Notes: a model not told the origin generated them from the letters alone. A stretch of DNA of 64,000 nt from Adiantum capillus-veneris (GCA_014529385.2 CM043955.1:151500140-151564139), one strand, 5' to 3'; counted from the stretch's first letter, positions 1 to 12,090 are shown. Numbers and translations are program-made.

Positions 1-1005
1 GTTGTTCAGCTTCGGATTTTATTTCTTGCCTCTGAAGATTGATGATGAAGTTCGTTCTGTCTTCTAACTCTCCTTGGACAATGGAGAGCGTCAATCACCA
101 TCTCTAACTCCTTGGCCTTTTTGCTACGGCCAAGTGCTGCTGATCAGAGTCGTTCCATCATATCCTGCATTTGCCTTGCATATTCATTTACTTGCAGAAT
201 TACTTCGTCATTAGATTGCCAGTCTTCCTATCTTGTTAGCTGGGTTGATGTGCCTGTAGCCTCTAGTGTGTATCTCGGCTGTGTCGTGGCTGCTGGTTCT
301 TCTTGCCCTTGAGGCTGTGTCTGTTCCTTTTCCGCTTTGTCATCCTGAGGCTTTGTTGATGCCTCGGCCGTTTCATGCTGTGTTGAGGTAGAGGGTGCTA
401 GCTCAGACCTTGTTGTGTCCTTTTTTTTGCTTAGGTTCTTTCTCTTGTTGTTGCTCTTGTGTAGTGGTTGCCTGTTGTGCAGATTCTTCTCTTTTCCTGT
501 TCAGGCTCTTGTGTAGCTTCGGCTGCTTCAGGCTCATCTTCCTTCTCTTTTTGTTGCTCTTGTTGGTCAGCCTCTTGTGCAGATTCTGTCTCTTTGGTGG
601 ACTCAGCTTCTGTGGCTTTCTCTTTCTTAGGCTCGGCTTCTTTAGTTGGCTCTTTTGCGGTGTCTTTACCTGCAGAGGTGATGGTCTGGGCTTGGCATAG
701 GATTGTCCTGCTATTCCGTAGGTGGTGAAGTGAGTCAAGAAGACTCGTAACGTTGTTCGTGTTTTGTCTCTTCCCTTGCCGTTTCCTGAGCCTGTCTCTG
801 GTCCTCTGCCTCTTTTGCTTTCCTTGCCTCTTCTTGGTCTTCTTTCAACTTTAGGGTTTCTGTTTCTTAATACATTTTTTCTAAAGATTCTGTTGGATCT
901 TCAGCTTCTTTTCTAGTGTGATGATTTGTCGTTGGGCCCTTAAGTCCACTAGGCACCCATTTTTCAGGGTCCTTTCCTTATGCTTGTTGGCTGCATTGGT
1001 AGGCA
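1..1005 (-). pseudogene. Decayed Glu/Lys/Gln-rich coiled-coil ORF (gag-like?)
   Basis: Read on the minus strand from an ATG near 1005, the sequence gives a charged protein. It starts with a short basic region (MPTNAANKHKERTLKNG) and continues into long runs of Glu, Lys, Gln, Ala and Thr, for example repeated KE, EAE, QEQQ and TQ motifs around 400-700. The frame shifts several times (near 890, 740 and 480) and contains stops, so it is not functional. The strong composition bias holds when one follows the shifting frame, which argues for a real ancestral ORF rather than chance. Such coiled-coil N-terminal regions occur in ORF1/gag of some plant LTR elements, but I see no zinc knuckle, protease or other diagnostic motif. 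The C-terminal part lies outside the window. The identity is unknown. The Cys/Leu/Ser-rich frames on the plus strand are antisense shadows. Confidence 0.35.
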
Positions 1006-1104
1006 TGTTTTTCTCTGGTCCAATTTGCTTCAAATCAATTTTTGAACAAGCATAGATGCATAAAAACATGCAATGAACAAAACTATAAAGTCCAAACAAA
1101 TTTT

Positions 1105-1705
1105 TGCAACCAAAGTAAATAATCGCGATTATTTACATCTAAGTAAATTTTTCAACCTTTTGCAAACTTGGCATCACAGGCTTGAAGTATATACCAAATA
1201 CATGCTCTGAGTGAAATATGGGCTCATTTGGATGCAAAGGGTGAAAAATGGTCTCTGAAATAGTAGATATGAGGGAAATTTGAGATTTTGAGCTCCAAAT
1301 TGGTTCAAACTTGGCTAGTGGGCTTAACACATCATGTACTTTGGATGTATGATGGCAAAATATCAAAACTCCCCCAATTTGGCTAGAAAGTAAATAATTG
1401 TGATTATTAACTTTTCTACCAAAATCAACCATTTCTGGTATAAATTGGTTCTAAGCATTGTATAGACCCTGTGTATGAGATATGAGGTGATTTGGATCAA
1501 GAAATGTTGTCTATAACCCAAAAATTGGCTTGCAAAGACTTCTTTGCATTTTCTTGGCAATTTTCCAAGTTATAGGTGCTTATTTTGGCTCATACTTGAT
1601 TTTTGGCATGTAATAGGTGTGTACACATGATAGGTGAGGTGATGGTACAATTTCCAAGCAAAAATAGTGCAAAAAGGAAATAATCGTGATTATTTACAAC
1701 AGTGA
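1105..1705. repeat. Degenerate ~280-bp tandem repeat with a palindrome
   Basis: Three copies of the motif AAATAATCGCGATTATTT or a near variant sit at about 1115-1136, 1390-1411 and 1677-1697, spaced roughly 275-287 bp. The first is a perfect 22-bp palindrome. Flanking text also matches loosely between copies (for example ATATGRG...GATTTGGAT), so this is an old, diverged tandem array. A related half-site (AATCGCGATTATTAA) occurs near 11526 in the LTR-like segment of gypsy element 1, which suggests the array is LTR-derived. Confidence 0.5.
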
Positions 1706-2830
1706 CAATTTTTTTGCAAAACTTACAACTTTTGACCTAGACACATTCTGAATGTGGTCAAGTTTCGTCATGCTGGCATCACTTTGTGCGTTGTCGACTT
1801 TGAAATCACCATTTTTGTTGACTACACTACCTGTTGAGTTGGTCAATCAACTTTAAGGCTTTGGACTTGTCCGCAACATAGTCGTGAACTAGCTCATCCA
1901 ATTCTGGCTCATTTGGAGTCAGTTTGACCCCGTATGTCAAATTTGATGCTTTGCTACAGTTCAAATCCCATTTGATTTGGTTGAGCTGACAGACTGCTAT
2001 GGTCAGTTTTTGGTCGTAGGTCTTCATGCACTGCTCGGTTTCTAAGGTTGTTTTCTAGGGGTTTAGACTAGCTACTGGCCGTACAAAATGGATCATTGAT
2101 GAGTAAAGAACTTACCCCTCATGTCTAGTGTGAGACTGCGCTGAAAACGGGCAAGTGTAGACTCCGAAAAAGACGCACGAAAGAGGTTGAAAGCTCTCTC
2201 TGCAAAGACCGCAAGTGGAAATGAGGTGGTTTTAGCCTACCTTGGATATCTATACCCGGACTTACGAAACCAATTTTCCCCAGATTTCCCCGTTAGTCCT
2301 ACTAGGCCGTGAAATCTATGCTAGACTCAAAAATTTCCTTGATCGGATTCCTATAGCTCATTCTGCAAATATTTTGCAAAAGTAGGCTTGGCCGCCTAAT
2401 TTAGGCTTCCCGCTTCCATCTTCTAATTTCATTGAAAATTTTTGTGCTTGTTTGCCTTGTCTTTTTGATCACCATCGTGTCTTCCATTTTTTTAGCTGAG
2501 CTTCCTTGCTATTTATTATTAATTTTTGACTTGTTTATTGAAAAATCAAAGAAAATAGAAAAATGCTCTAAAAAAGTAAAGTGAAAATCCAATAATTAAG
2601 AAAATCCATTGAAAAACACAGTTGTATTGTTTTTTGTTGGATTTTTCTATTTTTAAGTCTTGTTATCAATAAAAATGATTAAAAATACCCAAAAAGGACT
2701 ATTTTTGATGATTTTCTAATAGTATATACACTATTTACACTCATCAGGAAGATATTATCAGTAAATTTTTCCTTGATCATGAATTATAAGGGCATTATTA
2801 GGTAATTTTGCAGAAAATCACACGTTAACA
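1706..2830. other. AT-rich non-coding stretch, possible LTR
   Basis: I see no supported gene. The stretch 2480-2720 is very AT-rich. At 2821-2850, reading minus, a purine run (GAGGGAGGAAAAAG) is followed by TGTTAACGTG. That is what a polypurine tract next to a 3' LTR start would look like for gypsy element 1. I could not find a matching start near the other end of the element, so the LTR assignment is tentative. Confidence 0.3.
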
Positions 2831-2878
2831 TCGAACTTTTTCCTCCCTCGTCAAGCATTTCCCTTAATTACTTAGTAC

Positions 2879-4340
2879 TTAGTCGCCTTCCAGCCCTCCT
2901 ATATGGCATACTCTGGGACGACTGTGTGCATGGGTTGAACAACCGTGTCTATGAATAGCCATGGTTGGCTCTACCATGTTTTGAAGATCAATGCAATTCA
3001 AACCACTATGATGTGCAAGAGCTGGGTCTTGAGTAATTAACTCGAGGGTTTCTGATGTCGAGGTTTGCTGCTGATGTCTTCCAAAGAGCATATCTTGTAG
3101 CTTGTGTGATCTTTGTTTGATTGTACCATCAGGATGCTTCAGCATTCTAATTTCTTGAGCTGTTGGTAGCACTTTTTGACTATTGTCAAGCTTTTTCTTG
3201 CCATTGGTAGCTTGGTCTGCTTGGTGCTGTATGGTGTGGTGGAGTCTTTTGAGACTTTACTTGCCATTGCTTGATTGGTTTTACAGTTTGTGGAGAAGAT
3301 AAGTGCTTCTTTTTCTTCCAAACCAATTTCATGTTAGGTTCCTTGCTCGGAGATGCTCGTCTGTGTGTTTTAACCCTTGGAACCTTCTTTTGTTTTGTTG
3401 GTGAAGTCTTAGGCACCCAGATTTGAATCGGCTTATCTTTAAGCTGTGCTTTTGGTACCCAAATTTTCCTGACTCCTTGCATGCTACTTGTAGCATTTGC
3501 TTGTCGAGGGGATGGAGAAGATCGATTACTTTGTAGTTTGGTCTGTTGATTGCTTCCTTTCCATTCCTCCTTGCTTGGTGCAATTGGAACAATGAGTTGC
3601 CCGCCTTTAGGTCATAGCTTTGGCTAATTTGTATCCCAATCTAATACTGCTTTGTATGTCCACATCCAGGGAATTCCAAGAATCATCGTCTCATTCATGT
3701 GTTCATCTGGTAAGCATAAAAACTGATGAGGACATGAACATCCATGTACTATCACGTTCAAGTTGACTACTCCCAATGGGAATTCCAAGAATCATCCTCT
3801 CATTCATGTGTTCATCTGGTAAGCATAAAAATTGATGAGGACATGAACATCCATGTACTATCACGTTCAAGTTGACTACTCCCAATGTTGGGGTTGGGTT
3901 CTTGTTGCATCCTTTGATTGTCGCTATTCCTACTGTCAATGCCTGACTTGTTACCTTTTTGTATGTGGAATAACTGACTGCATTTACTCTAGCTCTTGTG
4001 TCAACCAAAGCATTGGTGCTATGATTGTTGAGCTGCACTTTGATGCGCAGGTCCATTCCATCTAACCAGTCATCATCTGTTGAAACTACATCTTTAGGTA
4101 ATTTCCATTGTCGGTCATCTATTTCTAGTGTGTTGATGGGAATCGGTATCTGTTGATTCTTGAGAGCAACTTTCCATTTGAGTACCCAAAGCCGAGCTTC
4201 CTCTTGGGCTTCATCAATAACCTATTGTCGTTTAATCTTCCTTTGCTTGGCTGCATGCATTCTTTCTAGAAATTCATTCGTAAGCGGCAAATTGTATTTC
4301 TTTAAATGACATCCACTAATCCAATCAGCCATTGGTTCAC
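2879..4340 (-). pseudogene. 3' ORF of gypsy 1 with a second retropepsin-like domain
   Basis: Downstream of integrase on the minus strand, the frame 4340-3660 runs through DDWLDGMDLRIKVQLN, then ALVDTRARVNAVS, and ends with MILGIP-WMWTYKAVLDWDT after the 109-bp duplication. The pattern hydrophobic-DT(G)-x-A...ILG-x-P-W is the aspartic protease fold of retroelements. Here the catalytic DTG has become DTR. The element already has a separate protease (8224-8640), so this is an additional domain in an unusual place. After it, 3592-2879 is Gln/His/Lys-rich and I do not recognise it. Stops and frame changes show decay. Gypsy element 2 has the same arrangement. Confidence 0.55.
3671..3888. repeat. 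109-bp direct tandem duplication
   Basis: The block beginning GAATTCCAAGAATCATC at 3671 recurs at 3780, giving two units of 109 bp with only a few differences (for example ATCGTCTC versus ATCCTCTC, and AACTGATGAGG versus AATTGATGAGG). It lies inside the extra retropepsin-like ORF. As 109 is not a multiple of three, it shifts the frame. Confidence 0.9.
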
Positions 4341-4343
4341 CAT

Positions 4344-5650
4344 CTAGGGTGGACAATTTACTGCTCCACTTGGGGATACATCTTCAATGATAAATGGTCC
4401 ATTTCCCTTTTTCTTAGACTTGAGAATGTGTTGCTTAAGGGAATAGAATAAACTAAGTCCCCTTTCTTGAAGGTTTTCGTGGATTAAGTGGGGATTAAGA
4501 AACTGTTTTTGTTTTTGCTTTTGTGCATAGATGTGAGCTACAGTAGTTAGCCTTTGCTTATCTAGTTTTTCCAATTCTTCAAGTCTCTCTAACAATTCAT
4601 GTCTAGTCCACTCAAGATTCGTTTCTACCCTTAATGTCGGCAACAAAAATTCTATTGGTAGTATGACATCAAGACAATAAACAAGGTTAAAGGGTGTAGC
4701 ATTTAAAGCTGTTTCGAATGAAACTCAATAAGCCCATAGAGCAGCATGGAGATTCATTTCCCAGTCTATCCTTCCTGAACTAACCACTTTAGTTAGCACC
4801 AAGCTAAGAATTTTGTTCGTATGCTCAGCTTGTCCGTTTGCTTGTGGGTGATAGGGAGCTGATTTGTTAAGGATGACCATAAACTCATTAAGCAAATACT
4901 CAATTACCTTATTGAGGAAATGAGTTCCCCAATCACTGACAATTTCTATTGGCAGTCCATATCTTGTGAATACACACTCATCTAAGAACGCAACAGTGGT
5001 TCTGCCATCATTATTTTGAGTTGCTTTAGCCTCGGTCCACTTGGTCAAATAGTCCGTAGCTACAATGATATATTTTGGGTTCTATAAGCAGGTGGCTGTA
5101 TTGGCCCAACAAAATCTATACCCCATTTTGCAAAAGCTCTAGCCCCCATCATTGGTCTTAAGGGCATGCTATCTACAAGTGTTGGCATTTTCGCTCGTTG
5201 ACAAGCATCACGCCTTCGAACATATTCTTTGGGATCTGCAAAAAGTGTTGGCCACCATATGCCTGCCATCAAGATTGCTCTTGTGGTGGTCTCACTAGAA
5301 AAGTGACCTCCATCTAATCCAGCATGTGCTTGTTCTATAATTGGAATATACTCGTCTGCATTTGCACAGAGATGCAAGTGTTGATATTTACCTCTCCGAT
5401 ACAATTGGTTCCCAATAAGAGCATAGTCTCTTGCTTCAGTTTCAATTGCTCTTTGACGGCGTTTACTTATATCCTCAAGAAATGTTTGGTTTGATAAGTA
5501 AGTAAACAGATAGTTCCTCCACTTAGGAACAGATGACATTTGAAACAATATTACATGAGGTATGGGTGTTTGTTTTTGACATTGAGGACAATCCTTTATA
5601 AAAGATCGAACATCACTCCTCATAGTCGGCCAAAATACTCCAAGTCTCAA
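4344..5650 (-). pseudogene. Integrase of gypsy 1
   Basis: The minus-strand frame 5650-5060 holds the N-terminal zinc-binding region. It has an H-x3-H-like GGHFSSETT, the GIWWPTLFAD stretch and C-x2-C in DACQRAK, and it then enters the core with WGIDFVGPI (first catalytic Asp). Frame 5048-4725 continues the core with VSDWGTHF (second Asp) and GQAEHTN (Glu), so the DD(35)E triad is present. Frame 4646-4344 is the C-terminal region. Breaks near 5055 and 4720 separate the frames. The normal role is insertion of the cDNA copy into chromosomal DNA. Confidence 0.8.
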
Positions 5651-5738
5651 AATTTATTGCATAGTATGGTCTTTCGCAAAGTGAAGTCCTACTATGGTAA
5701 CATGTGCTTGACTCAGGTACTGTTGTTTTTCTTAAGGA

Positions 5739-6960
5739 TTAATGCATAAGAACATTATTCCGTCTCAATTTCTTTTGTATAGCCTGCCAGCTAAGTAATT
5801 GATACATAGCCGATTGCTCGATTAGTCTGATTGTGATAGGAAGTGATATTTTTGAATCCACTTCAGCTATTGTCATCAATGACACAATTTTTTTCGACCA
5901 TCGAGGTATCATTTCTATGGAGAACAAATAGGCATCTGGTAGATCATCGTCTATACTTTTTAATGGCATTGATCATTCCTAATTCTTCCCTTTCGGTGGT
6001 GGTGTAATTCTTTTCCGCCATGTTCAATTGTCGGATAGCATAAGAAATAGGAATGTCAATTTTTCCGTCTCCTAGTTGAGCTAGTATACAACCGATATCA
6101 AAATTGGAAGCATCTACAAGTATGTGGAATATCTTATTCCAATCTGGTGCTTTCAATATTGGAGCTGAGGTAAGAGCTTGCTTAAGCTTCATGAAGGATT
6201 CTTCACATGCCTCAGTCCACTCAAAGTGTGTTATCAAGCTATATATGGGTTTTGCAATTATAGCGTACATGTAGATGAACCTTTGGTAATACCCACAATG
6301 GCCCATGAAGGCTTGTACCTCCTTGACTGTTGTTGGTCTAGGAAAATCAGCAATGACATGAATTTTTTCAATATCAGTAGCTATGCCATTTTTAGACACT
6401 ATATGTCCAAGAATTTTTCCTTGTCTACCCATGAATGTGCTCTTTTCAGGATTTAAGCAAATCCTATAAAATCTACATTTTTCAAATACCTTTTTGAGGT
6501 GTTCAAAATGATTAGCCCGGATTGATGAATGTAAGCATAGATAATCCATATATAATTCTAAGAATTTCCTAAGGTATTTTTTAAGAGCATGGCTCATCAA
6601 CCTTTGAAATGTGGCTCGAGCATTAGTTAACCCAAACGGCATAACCTGATAGGCAAAAATACCCCATTCTGTTGCGAAGCAATTTTATGTTGATCTTTTG
6701 GGTCAACCAAAAGTTGATTGTATCCCGAAAATCCATCTAAGAAACTATAAGCTTCTTTTCCTGCAACTCTTTCTAAAACATGCTCAGTGATTGGATGAGG
6801 AAAGTTGTCTCTAATGGTAGTTGCATTCACTTTTTTGAGATTAACACACACTCGTAATTTTCCATTCTTCTTGGGTACTACCACAATTGGAGATACCCAA
6901 TCTATGTGTTCAATTTTGTAAATGAATTTAGCTTCCTTTAGTTTTTCAATCTCTTATCTT
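5739..6960 (-). pseudogene. Reverse transcriptase-RNase H of gypsy 1
   Basis: The minus-strand frame near 6884 shows VVPKKNGKLRVCVNLKKVN and FLDGFSGYNQ, the fingers and palm motifs of Ty3/gypsy RT. Frame 6642-5944 shows MPFGLTNARATFQRLM, then the active-site block reading YMDYLCLH where YMDD is expected, then the thumb and the RNase H start (ILVDASNFDIGCILAQ, then NYTTTEREELGM). A frameshift near 6650 and the altered second active-site Asp make this copy inactive. Confidence 0.8.
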
Positions 6961-8223
6961 TGTGGCAAATGTTTCATTATACGTATATGGCCTTTGTTTA
7001 CTTGGTTTCACATCATCTCTCATGGGTATGGTATGTTGACAGATTGGTGGATCAACACCCTTGAGATCCTTGTAAGACCAAGAAAAGATATCTCGGTATT
7101 CCTTTAGCAAGCTTATCAAGAGCTTTTTCCTTCTTTTGTTAGGTCATTCGCAATGTAAGCAGGTCTAGGTTCTTCTCCCGGTTCAGCCAGGTCTATCTTT
7201 TTAGCATTTTCAGGCCCTTTATAGGACTCGCTCTGTTTCCATAGTTCCTAACATTGTTCAACTATGATTTTCAAACTTGGAGAGTATACTTTTTGTAATG
7301 GGATGGAAAACTCATTACATCCTTACCATCCTCTTCCGTGGTTTTCATTTCGATCGTATATATCTCCTTTAGAGCTATTTTCAACTCTTGATATTTCTTT
7401 TTCTGCTCAACTCGGATCATGAGTGGTTTCTTATCCTGTGGGTTTGCTTGAGTATCCTTCCTTGATTTTCTCGATGTTTTTGACATTTTTGAATTTTTGT
7501 TTGAAGGATATTTGCCAGTGATTTTGTCCTTGACACAATCATTTGCATCTATCTGCATCAAGAATTGTGTTCTACTGGAGACTGATGGCATAGGTCGTGT
7601 TTTCACGTTTCTGGTGTCTCTTTTTCGTCTATACCATTTTTGTCTTCTTGATTTCTGGTTGGGAAAGTCAAAACTTTTCCTCCCCTCCTTTCAAGAGTAG
7701 CTTAGCTCTCATATGTTCTTTTTCTGACCCCGAGTCTTCTGAGGTAGCTGAGTGTTCATCTAACTCATTTGTTGCATCGTAGTAGAGGTCTGAAAAGTTG
7801 TTGAGCTTTCATTAATTCCTCGGGTTCCTCATCTTCGTCTTCAAGGTTGAGGATTGAAATCATTTGGATGGGAATTATGTCGTAGCCATCCTCATTGCAA
7901 AATTGAGTAGGCATAAACGTATTCACACATACATCCATGGTGCTAAAATTTGAGTCCACCGGCTTCGTCTGTGCAGTCCCTTTCTAGAATACATTCTTCT
8001 CATTTTAAACTCCCATTTTTTGAAGCTCCACACATCCAAAATAGGAATGTCTTTGTTTAACTAGGATGGAAGCTTAGTTTCAGCCGAAGAGACTGAATCA
8101 AACTCTTGTACGGGTGTTTTCAAGACATCTCTATAAGTGTGATCTTGTTAGATTTACTCTTGTTATAGATCCCACTTGCTTCAAGTACAGATAATTGTTT
8201 TTCCAATCTTTGATAAGCTGTAC
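6961..8223 (-). pseudogene. Protease-RT spacer of gypsy 1
   Basis: The minus strand between protease and RT contains broken frames: 7959-7765 is Glu/Asp-rich and 7606-7271 is Lys/Ser-rich. They carry no diagnostic motif. The position matches the poorly conserved linker between protease and RT in plant gypsy pol. There are several stops, and I see no independent gene. Confidence 0.4.
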
Positions 8224-8640
8224 CTATCGCATGAAAGGTATTCCCAATATGATGTCATAATTGAGTTTTTTCCCAAAGTCTACTATGGCAAAAGTGTGTT
8301 GATATTCAATTCCACAAGAATTGACTATCACCTTTTCAAGCAGCCCTAATGGTCTCTCAATGTGTCCGTCAACCAATTTCAATTTCATTCGAGTTGGTCT
8401 AAAGGTGGCTGGTTGTCCCCAGGATTCCCATACTGCTTTAGTGGCTATGGCTATGCTTGCTCCACTATCCAGTATTGCCATGGTTTCAATGTCATTATAT
8501 TTCACTGGAAGGGTGGTGTTTCCTTCTTCCCCTTTGTAATATTCTCCGACTTTGTTCATGGGAACAAATCGAATCTCTTTGTTGTCCATTTCGTTTTTCA
8601 ATTTTTCCAATTTTTTTGAGATTAACCCCGTTATCCCCAC
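8224..8640 (-). pseudogene. Retropepsin (protease 1) of gypsy 1
   Basis: The minus-strand frame contains NKVGEYYKG, then AILDSGASIAIATKAVW (catalytic D-S-G), and ends with IILGIPFM, the closing ILG-x-P motif of retroviral-type aspartic proteases. This is the expected gag-pol protease, in the expected place between gag and RT. It is open over about 138 codons, but its flanks are broken. Confidence 0.8.
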
Positions 8641-8694
8641 CTTCTCTAGGGTTTTTTGTAGATCTTTCCATAAGTATGGTCTGAGTTTTAACAG

Positions 8695-10676
8695 TTATCC
8701 CAAGGTAAGAGTGCATTGGATGGGTGTAGACATGATTGAATGAATGTTGTCTAATTCTCGGGTCTGTTCAGCTCTTTTTACTTGAGTGGTCTTACACACT
8801 ATGGATTCATCTTCGTTATCTCCCAGGTAAGAAGGTAATGTTTTCAAGGTCAATGGTTTCGACATTTCTGAAGCTTCAGATCCGCAATCCCCATACAAGG
8901 ATTGTACATCCATGTTCATATGAGAAGGTAGGTTATCCAACCAGACTTCTTCTATAGGAGCTAACTTTAGAGTGTCTCTCTAACTTTTTCCCATAAGTGT
9001 CCTGGCCAATCTTCCTCTACAAATGGAATTTCGTCTAAGGTATCCTCGCTGTCAAGCACTATAAGTTCTGGTTCTTTGTTTTCAAGGTGGGGTTCTGCCA
9101 CCACATCAGATTTTTCTTTAGTTTTCCTTAACACAAGCTCCTCACGTTTTGCAATACTTTCAAGCTTGGGTTTTTGTTTTTCCAACATTTCTTGCGTGAT
9201 TCTTACCAAATTTTGATAAGCTTCCAGCTTAGATGCTTCCAAGTCTGGAGAAGGATAGTTTTTCCATTTGTTTTCCATGTTTTTGCCTGCTTTAAGTTCT
9301 GCTTGGTAGGCTTCCAATGCAGCGTTAATAGGCTCAAAAATTTTATCAACCAGAGTGGATCCTCCAGATTTCATAGTTGTTTCCTTGATTTCACTTCCAG
9401 TTTCTTTCAACTTTTCCTAGAATAGCTTTTTTGCTTTCTCCTTGATTTCAACCCGTTGTTGTTGTTTTCTCATCTCATATCTTTTGCTTCTGCTTCTTTT
9501 GATTCTTTGAGAGGAAACTTTCGTATTTATGAATCATCAGAGGAGTTGTGTTTATTTTTCTTGGCATGGGCTCTAGTGATTACCTTGATTGGAACAATCG
9601 GTTCACTCTCTGATGAGCTACTAGGTATCACTTGAATTACGTTTACTACTGTTTATCCTTGTTAAAGGATTTTTAGGACAATCCTCTGGAAAGTGTCCTC
9701 CCTTTTTGCAACATTGTATACAATAGGCTTCAATTGGCTTGAGGTTTTTGTCAGGCTCTGGACATTCATTTTTCCAATGATCATCTGCACCACAGTTGTG
9801 ACAGTTTCCCGTTCTTGGCTTAATCATGGGTTTGACCATGGGATGTCTGACACCTTGATTGGATACATAATACATTGATGCAAGCTTTGGTGGAGCATAA
9901 GTCACGATTTCTTCCATTGGTGGTGGATGTGAATTATACCAATCTCCTTCTACCATTACTGTAGATGGACTAGGCTCCGCATAGGGTGTAACAGGCACTA
10001 ATGCTCGTTCATCTATGACTCCTTCGGAGTGCATGTACTTTACAGGCACTACATTATGTCCTGGGTACGGAGGTTGTTGACTCAACACAGGTTGTGGTCT
10101 TTCCATACCCATTGGTGGTCTTTGAGCTTGGGCCATATTCGGATTATATCTATACATGGGTTGTCCTTGGGCCATATTCGGCTTATATCTATACATGGGT
10201 TGTCCTTGGGCCATATTCGGCTTATATCTATACATGGGTTGTCCTTGTGGCCTCATGGGCACGTACTGAACATTCCCATCATAATTTGGTATGAAGTAGC
10301 ACTCATGGGTCTCATGGTTGGTCCATTTACCCTCAATTTCACACCATTTTTGTGGCCTAATTGGTTGTCCCTGTTGAGGTATCCCTTGTCCTGGTCCCCT
10401 CATAGGTGTTTTTTACATGTTTTTCATCATGTCGTTTATCCTTTTGAGCATATCTTCTATGACTGAAAGTGGTGTTGTAGCAGCCGTTCCCACTTGTGCT
10501 AATCTAGTGGATGTTGTTTTCTCACATTGGTCATCCTTAGGGACATCTTCTTCGTTAGAAATATCACAATTGTCTCCTAAGTCAATAGCATCTAACACAC
10601 ACTCTTCTAGGGTTGTATGCTTTTTACTATAGAGTATAGCATGAAGTTCTTTGTTTAGCAGTCTCTCTAGAAACAA
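8695..10676 (-). pseudogene. Gag of gypsy 1 with zinc knuckles
   Basis: Frame 10676-10413 resembles the end of a retrotransposon gag domain (a leucine-rich ERLLNKELHAILY stretch). Frame 10403-9621 is Gln/Pro/Met/Tyr-rich with a 13-residue repeat and ends in two knuckles: CHNCGADDHWKNEC (CX2CX4HX4C) and CIQCCKKGGHFPEDC (CX2CX5HX4C). Frame 9410-8967 is Glu/Lys-rich and leads toward the protease. Stops separate the blocks. Gag would form the particle, and the knuckles bind RNA. The gag core between 10680 and 11260 is too decayed to follow. Confidence 0.7.
10135..10252 (-). repeat. 39-bp tandem repeat inside gag
   Basis: Three units of 39 bp, carrying ATATTCGG and TATATCTATACATGGG, encode a 13-residue repeat (GQPMYRYKPNMAQ) in the Gag linker on the minus strand. 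The period keeps the frame. Confidence 0.85.
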
Positions 10677-11260
10677 AGATACGAGTCGTTATTCTGCAGG
10701 TATCTCTAGCCCTGGGCATCTGGAAGCTCTTGAAATTTTTACCTCGAAGTGTCCTTGAGCTTACCAACTGTTTCTGACAACTTTTAAGCTTACTCTCCAA
10801 TCGGATTGAGTGGTTTCAAGTCTTTGCAAGCTATTTCTAGCTGTAGACCTGAAATTCTGCAACTTCCAATAACAACTCACACTTGATTCTTTCAAAGAGA
10901 TCAATGTTCTGAAATCCACCTCGGATCCTACTTACCCTACTCCTAGATTCTCATGCAATGGGGTTGTGGAATGTGTCCACAAACACTCGTTTTCTTGCCT
11001 TTTATGGTTTTTGGAGCATTGATCTTAAGACTTGTTTCGTCTACCAATCATCCTCAAATCCTAATCTATTTCTACAATCCTACAATCCTAAAGGCACTCA
11101 GCAAGTATGATTACCTCCAGGCTACCTCTACACAGCAAAAGACGAAAATCTTAAGCTATGCGGTTTCTAAAAGAAAGTTTTGAACTCTAGGAAATCCTAG
11201 AGGAAGTTAAAGGATAACTTCACAAGACGCTTGTGTTTTTCCCTAGTTTAGGTCTCTTCG

Positions 11261-11279
11261 ATCCCCGGCAGTGGTGCCA
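11261..11279 (-). promoter_or_regulatory. Primer-binding site, tRNA-Asp type
   Basis: The plus strand reads ATCCCCGGCAGTGGTGCCA. Its complement TGGCACCACTGCCGGGGAT matches the 3' end of plant tRNA-Asp with about three changes from TGGCGCC...GCCGGGGA. It lies two bases inside the LTR-like edge TGTGGGAC at 11282, as expected for a minus-strand element. Confidence 0.75.
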
Positions 11280-11281
11280 AA

Positions 11282-12090
11282 TGTGGGACGAATGTCTACC
11301 CTCACCATCCTATCTTATTGCAGTATTAGAGAGAACCACGATTAATTTGTCAACCCATGGGATGAAGCTGACTCGCCTAGTGCATAGAGGCTACAAGATT
11401 GGCAAACAAATCACATCTGTTACAGCATCAAATGACATCCAAACATAATGAAACTTTTAGGACATGTTTATAAGACCTAAGCACACATGCTTATGATCTC
11501 AAACCCCACTTTAGGTCAAGTTCCAAAATCGCGATTATTAACCGCAATGGATTTTTAACCTAGTCGTTTTTGACCCAAAATGCATCTAAATGCTTAGCAA
11601 TGATGCCCCAATACCCCGCCTATGCTTAATTTTTCATTTGAAAGTGTAAATTCCTAGTTATGATGAAATTAGGCCACGGATCGGCGACGCCAAAAGCTAT
11701 GAAATACTGTGAACTGCCTACGTCAATGTGTAGAGCTCTTACCTGTGGTTGCAATGCAACAAACGTGACTGCAATGTGACAACCGGGGAGGAAGTAGGAA
11801 GCACGAGAAGGAGAGGAGTGAGTGTGGTTAGCTCACGCTGCGTTCTACTATCCAAAAACTTCTAAAAAACTTACAAAAATTGGCTTTTATACCTTAGCCA
11901 AGGTTTTTGGGTGGTCAAAACTAATAATCTGGAGTTCTACCAAAGCTAGGTGATGACAGGTTGATACAATCTGGAAGCTTGTAGACCTGGCTCATTAATT
12001 AGAGAGTTTATCCAAGAAAATAGGTGTTACAATATTCCTAATTTATCAAAATAATAAGTGTTTTACAAAGAGAACTCTGAAAATTGGTAT
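11282..12090 (-). repeat. LTR-like segment of gypsy 1 with TATA box
   Basis: The segment starts TGTGGGAC next to the primer site. On the minus strand a TATAAAAG box lies at about 11883-11891, so transcription would start near 11860 and run toward gag. A copy of the AATCGCGATTATT motif lies near 11526. The outer limit is not defined, because I found no second copy to compare. Confidence 0.5.

Larger units (their letters stand above)
2831..12090 (-). mobile_element. Ty3/gypsy LTR retrotransposon 1 (degraded)
   Basis: On the minus strand the order is LTR-like segment, tRNA-Asp-type primer site, gag with zinc knuckles, retropepsin, reverse transcriptase, RNase H, integrase, then a further ORF with a second retropepsin-like domain. 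RT before integrase defines the Ty3/gypsy order. The primer site type (TGGCRCC...GCCGGGGA) is the one used by Athila/Tat-like plant elements. Every coding block contains stops or frameshifts, and the RT active site reads YMDY rather than YMDD, so the copy is dead. Matching LTRs could not be paired. The right limit (about 12090) is approximate. Confidence 0.8.

Noticed and set aside
395-728. Cys/Leu/Ser-rich plus-strand frames near the left end
   Set aside because: They are antisense shadows of the minus-strand Glu/Lys/Gln-rich relic.
10029-10466. Plus-strand repetitive frame rich in Leu, His, Ile and Gly
   Set aside because: It is the antisense of the 39-bp repeat in the Gag of gypsy 1.
2821-11300. 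A matched LTR pair for gypsy 1
   Set aside because: The starts TGTTAACGTG (minus, 2830) and the edge TGTGGGAC (11282) have no recognisable partners at the other end, so I did not call paired LTRs.
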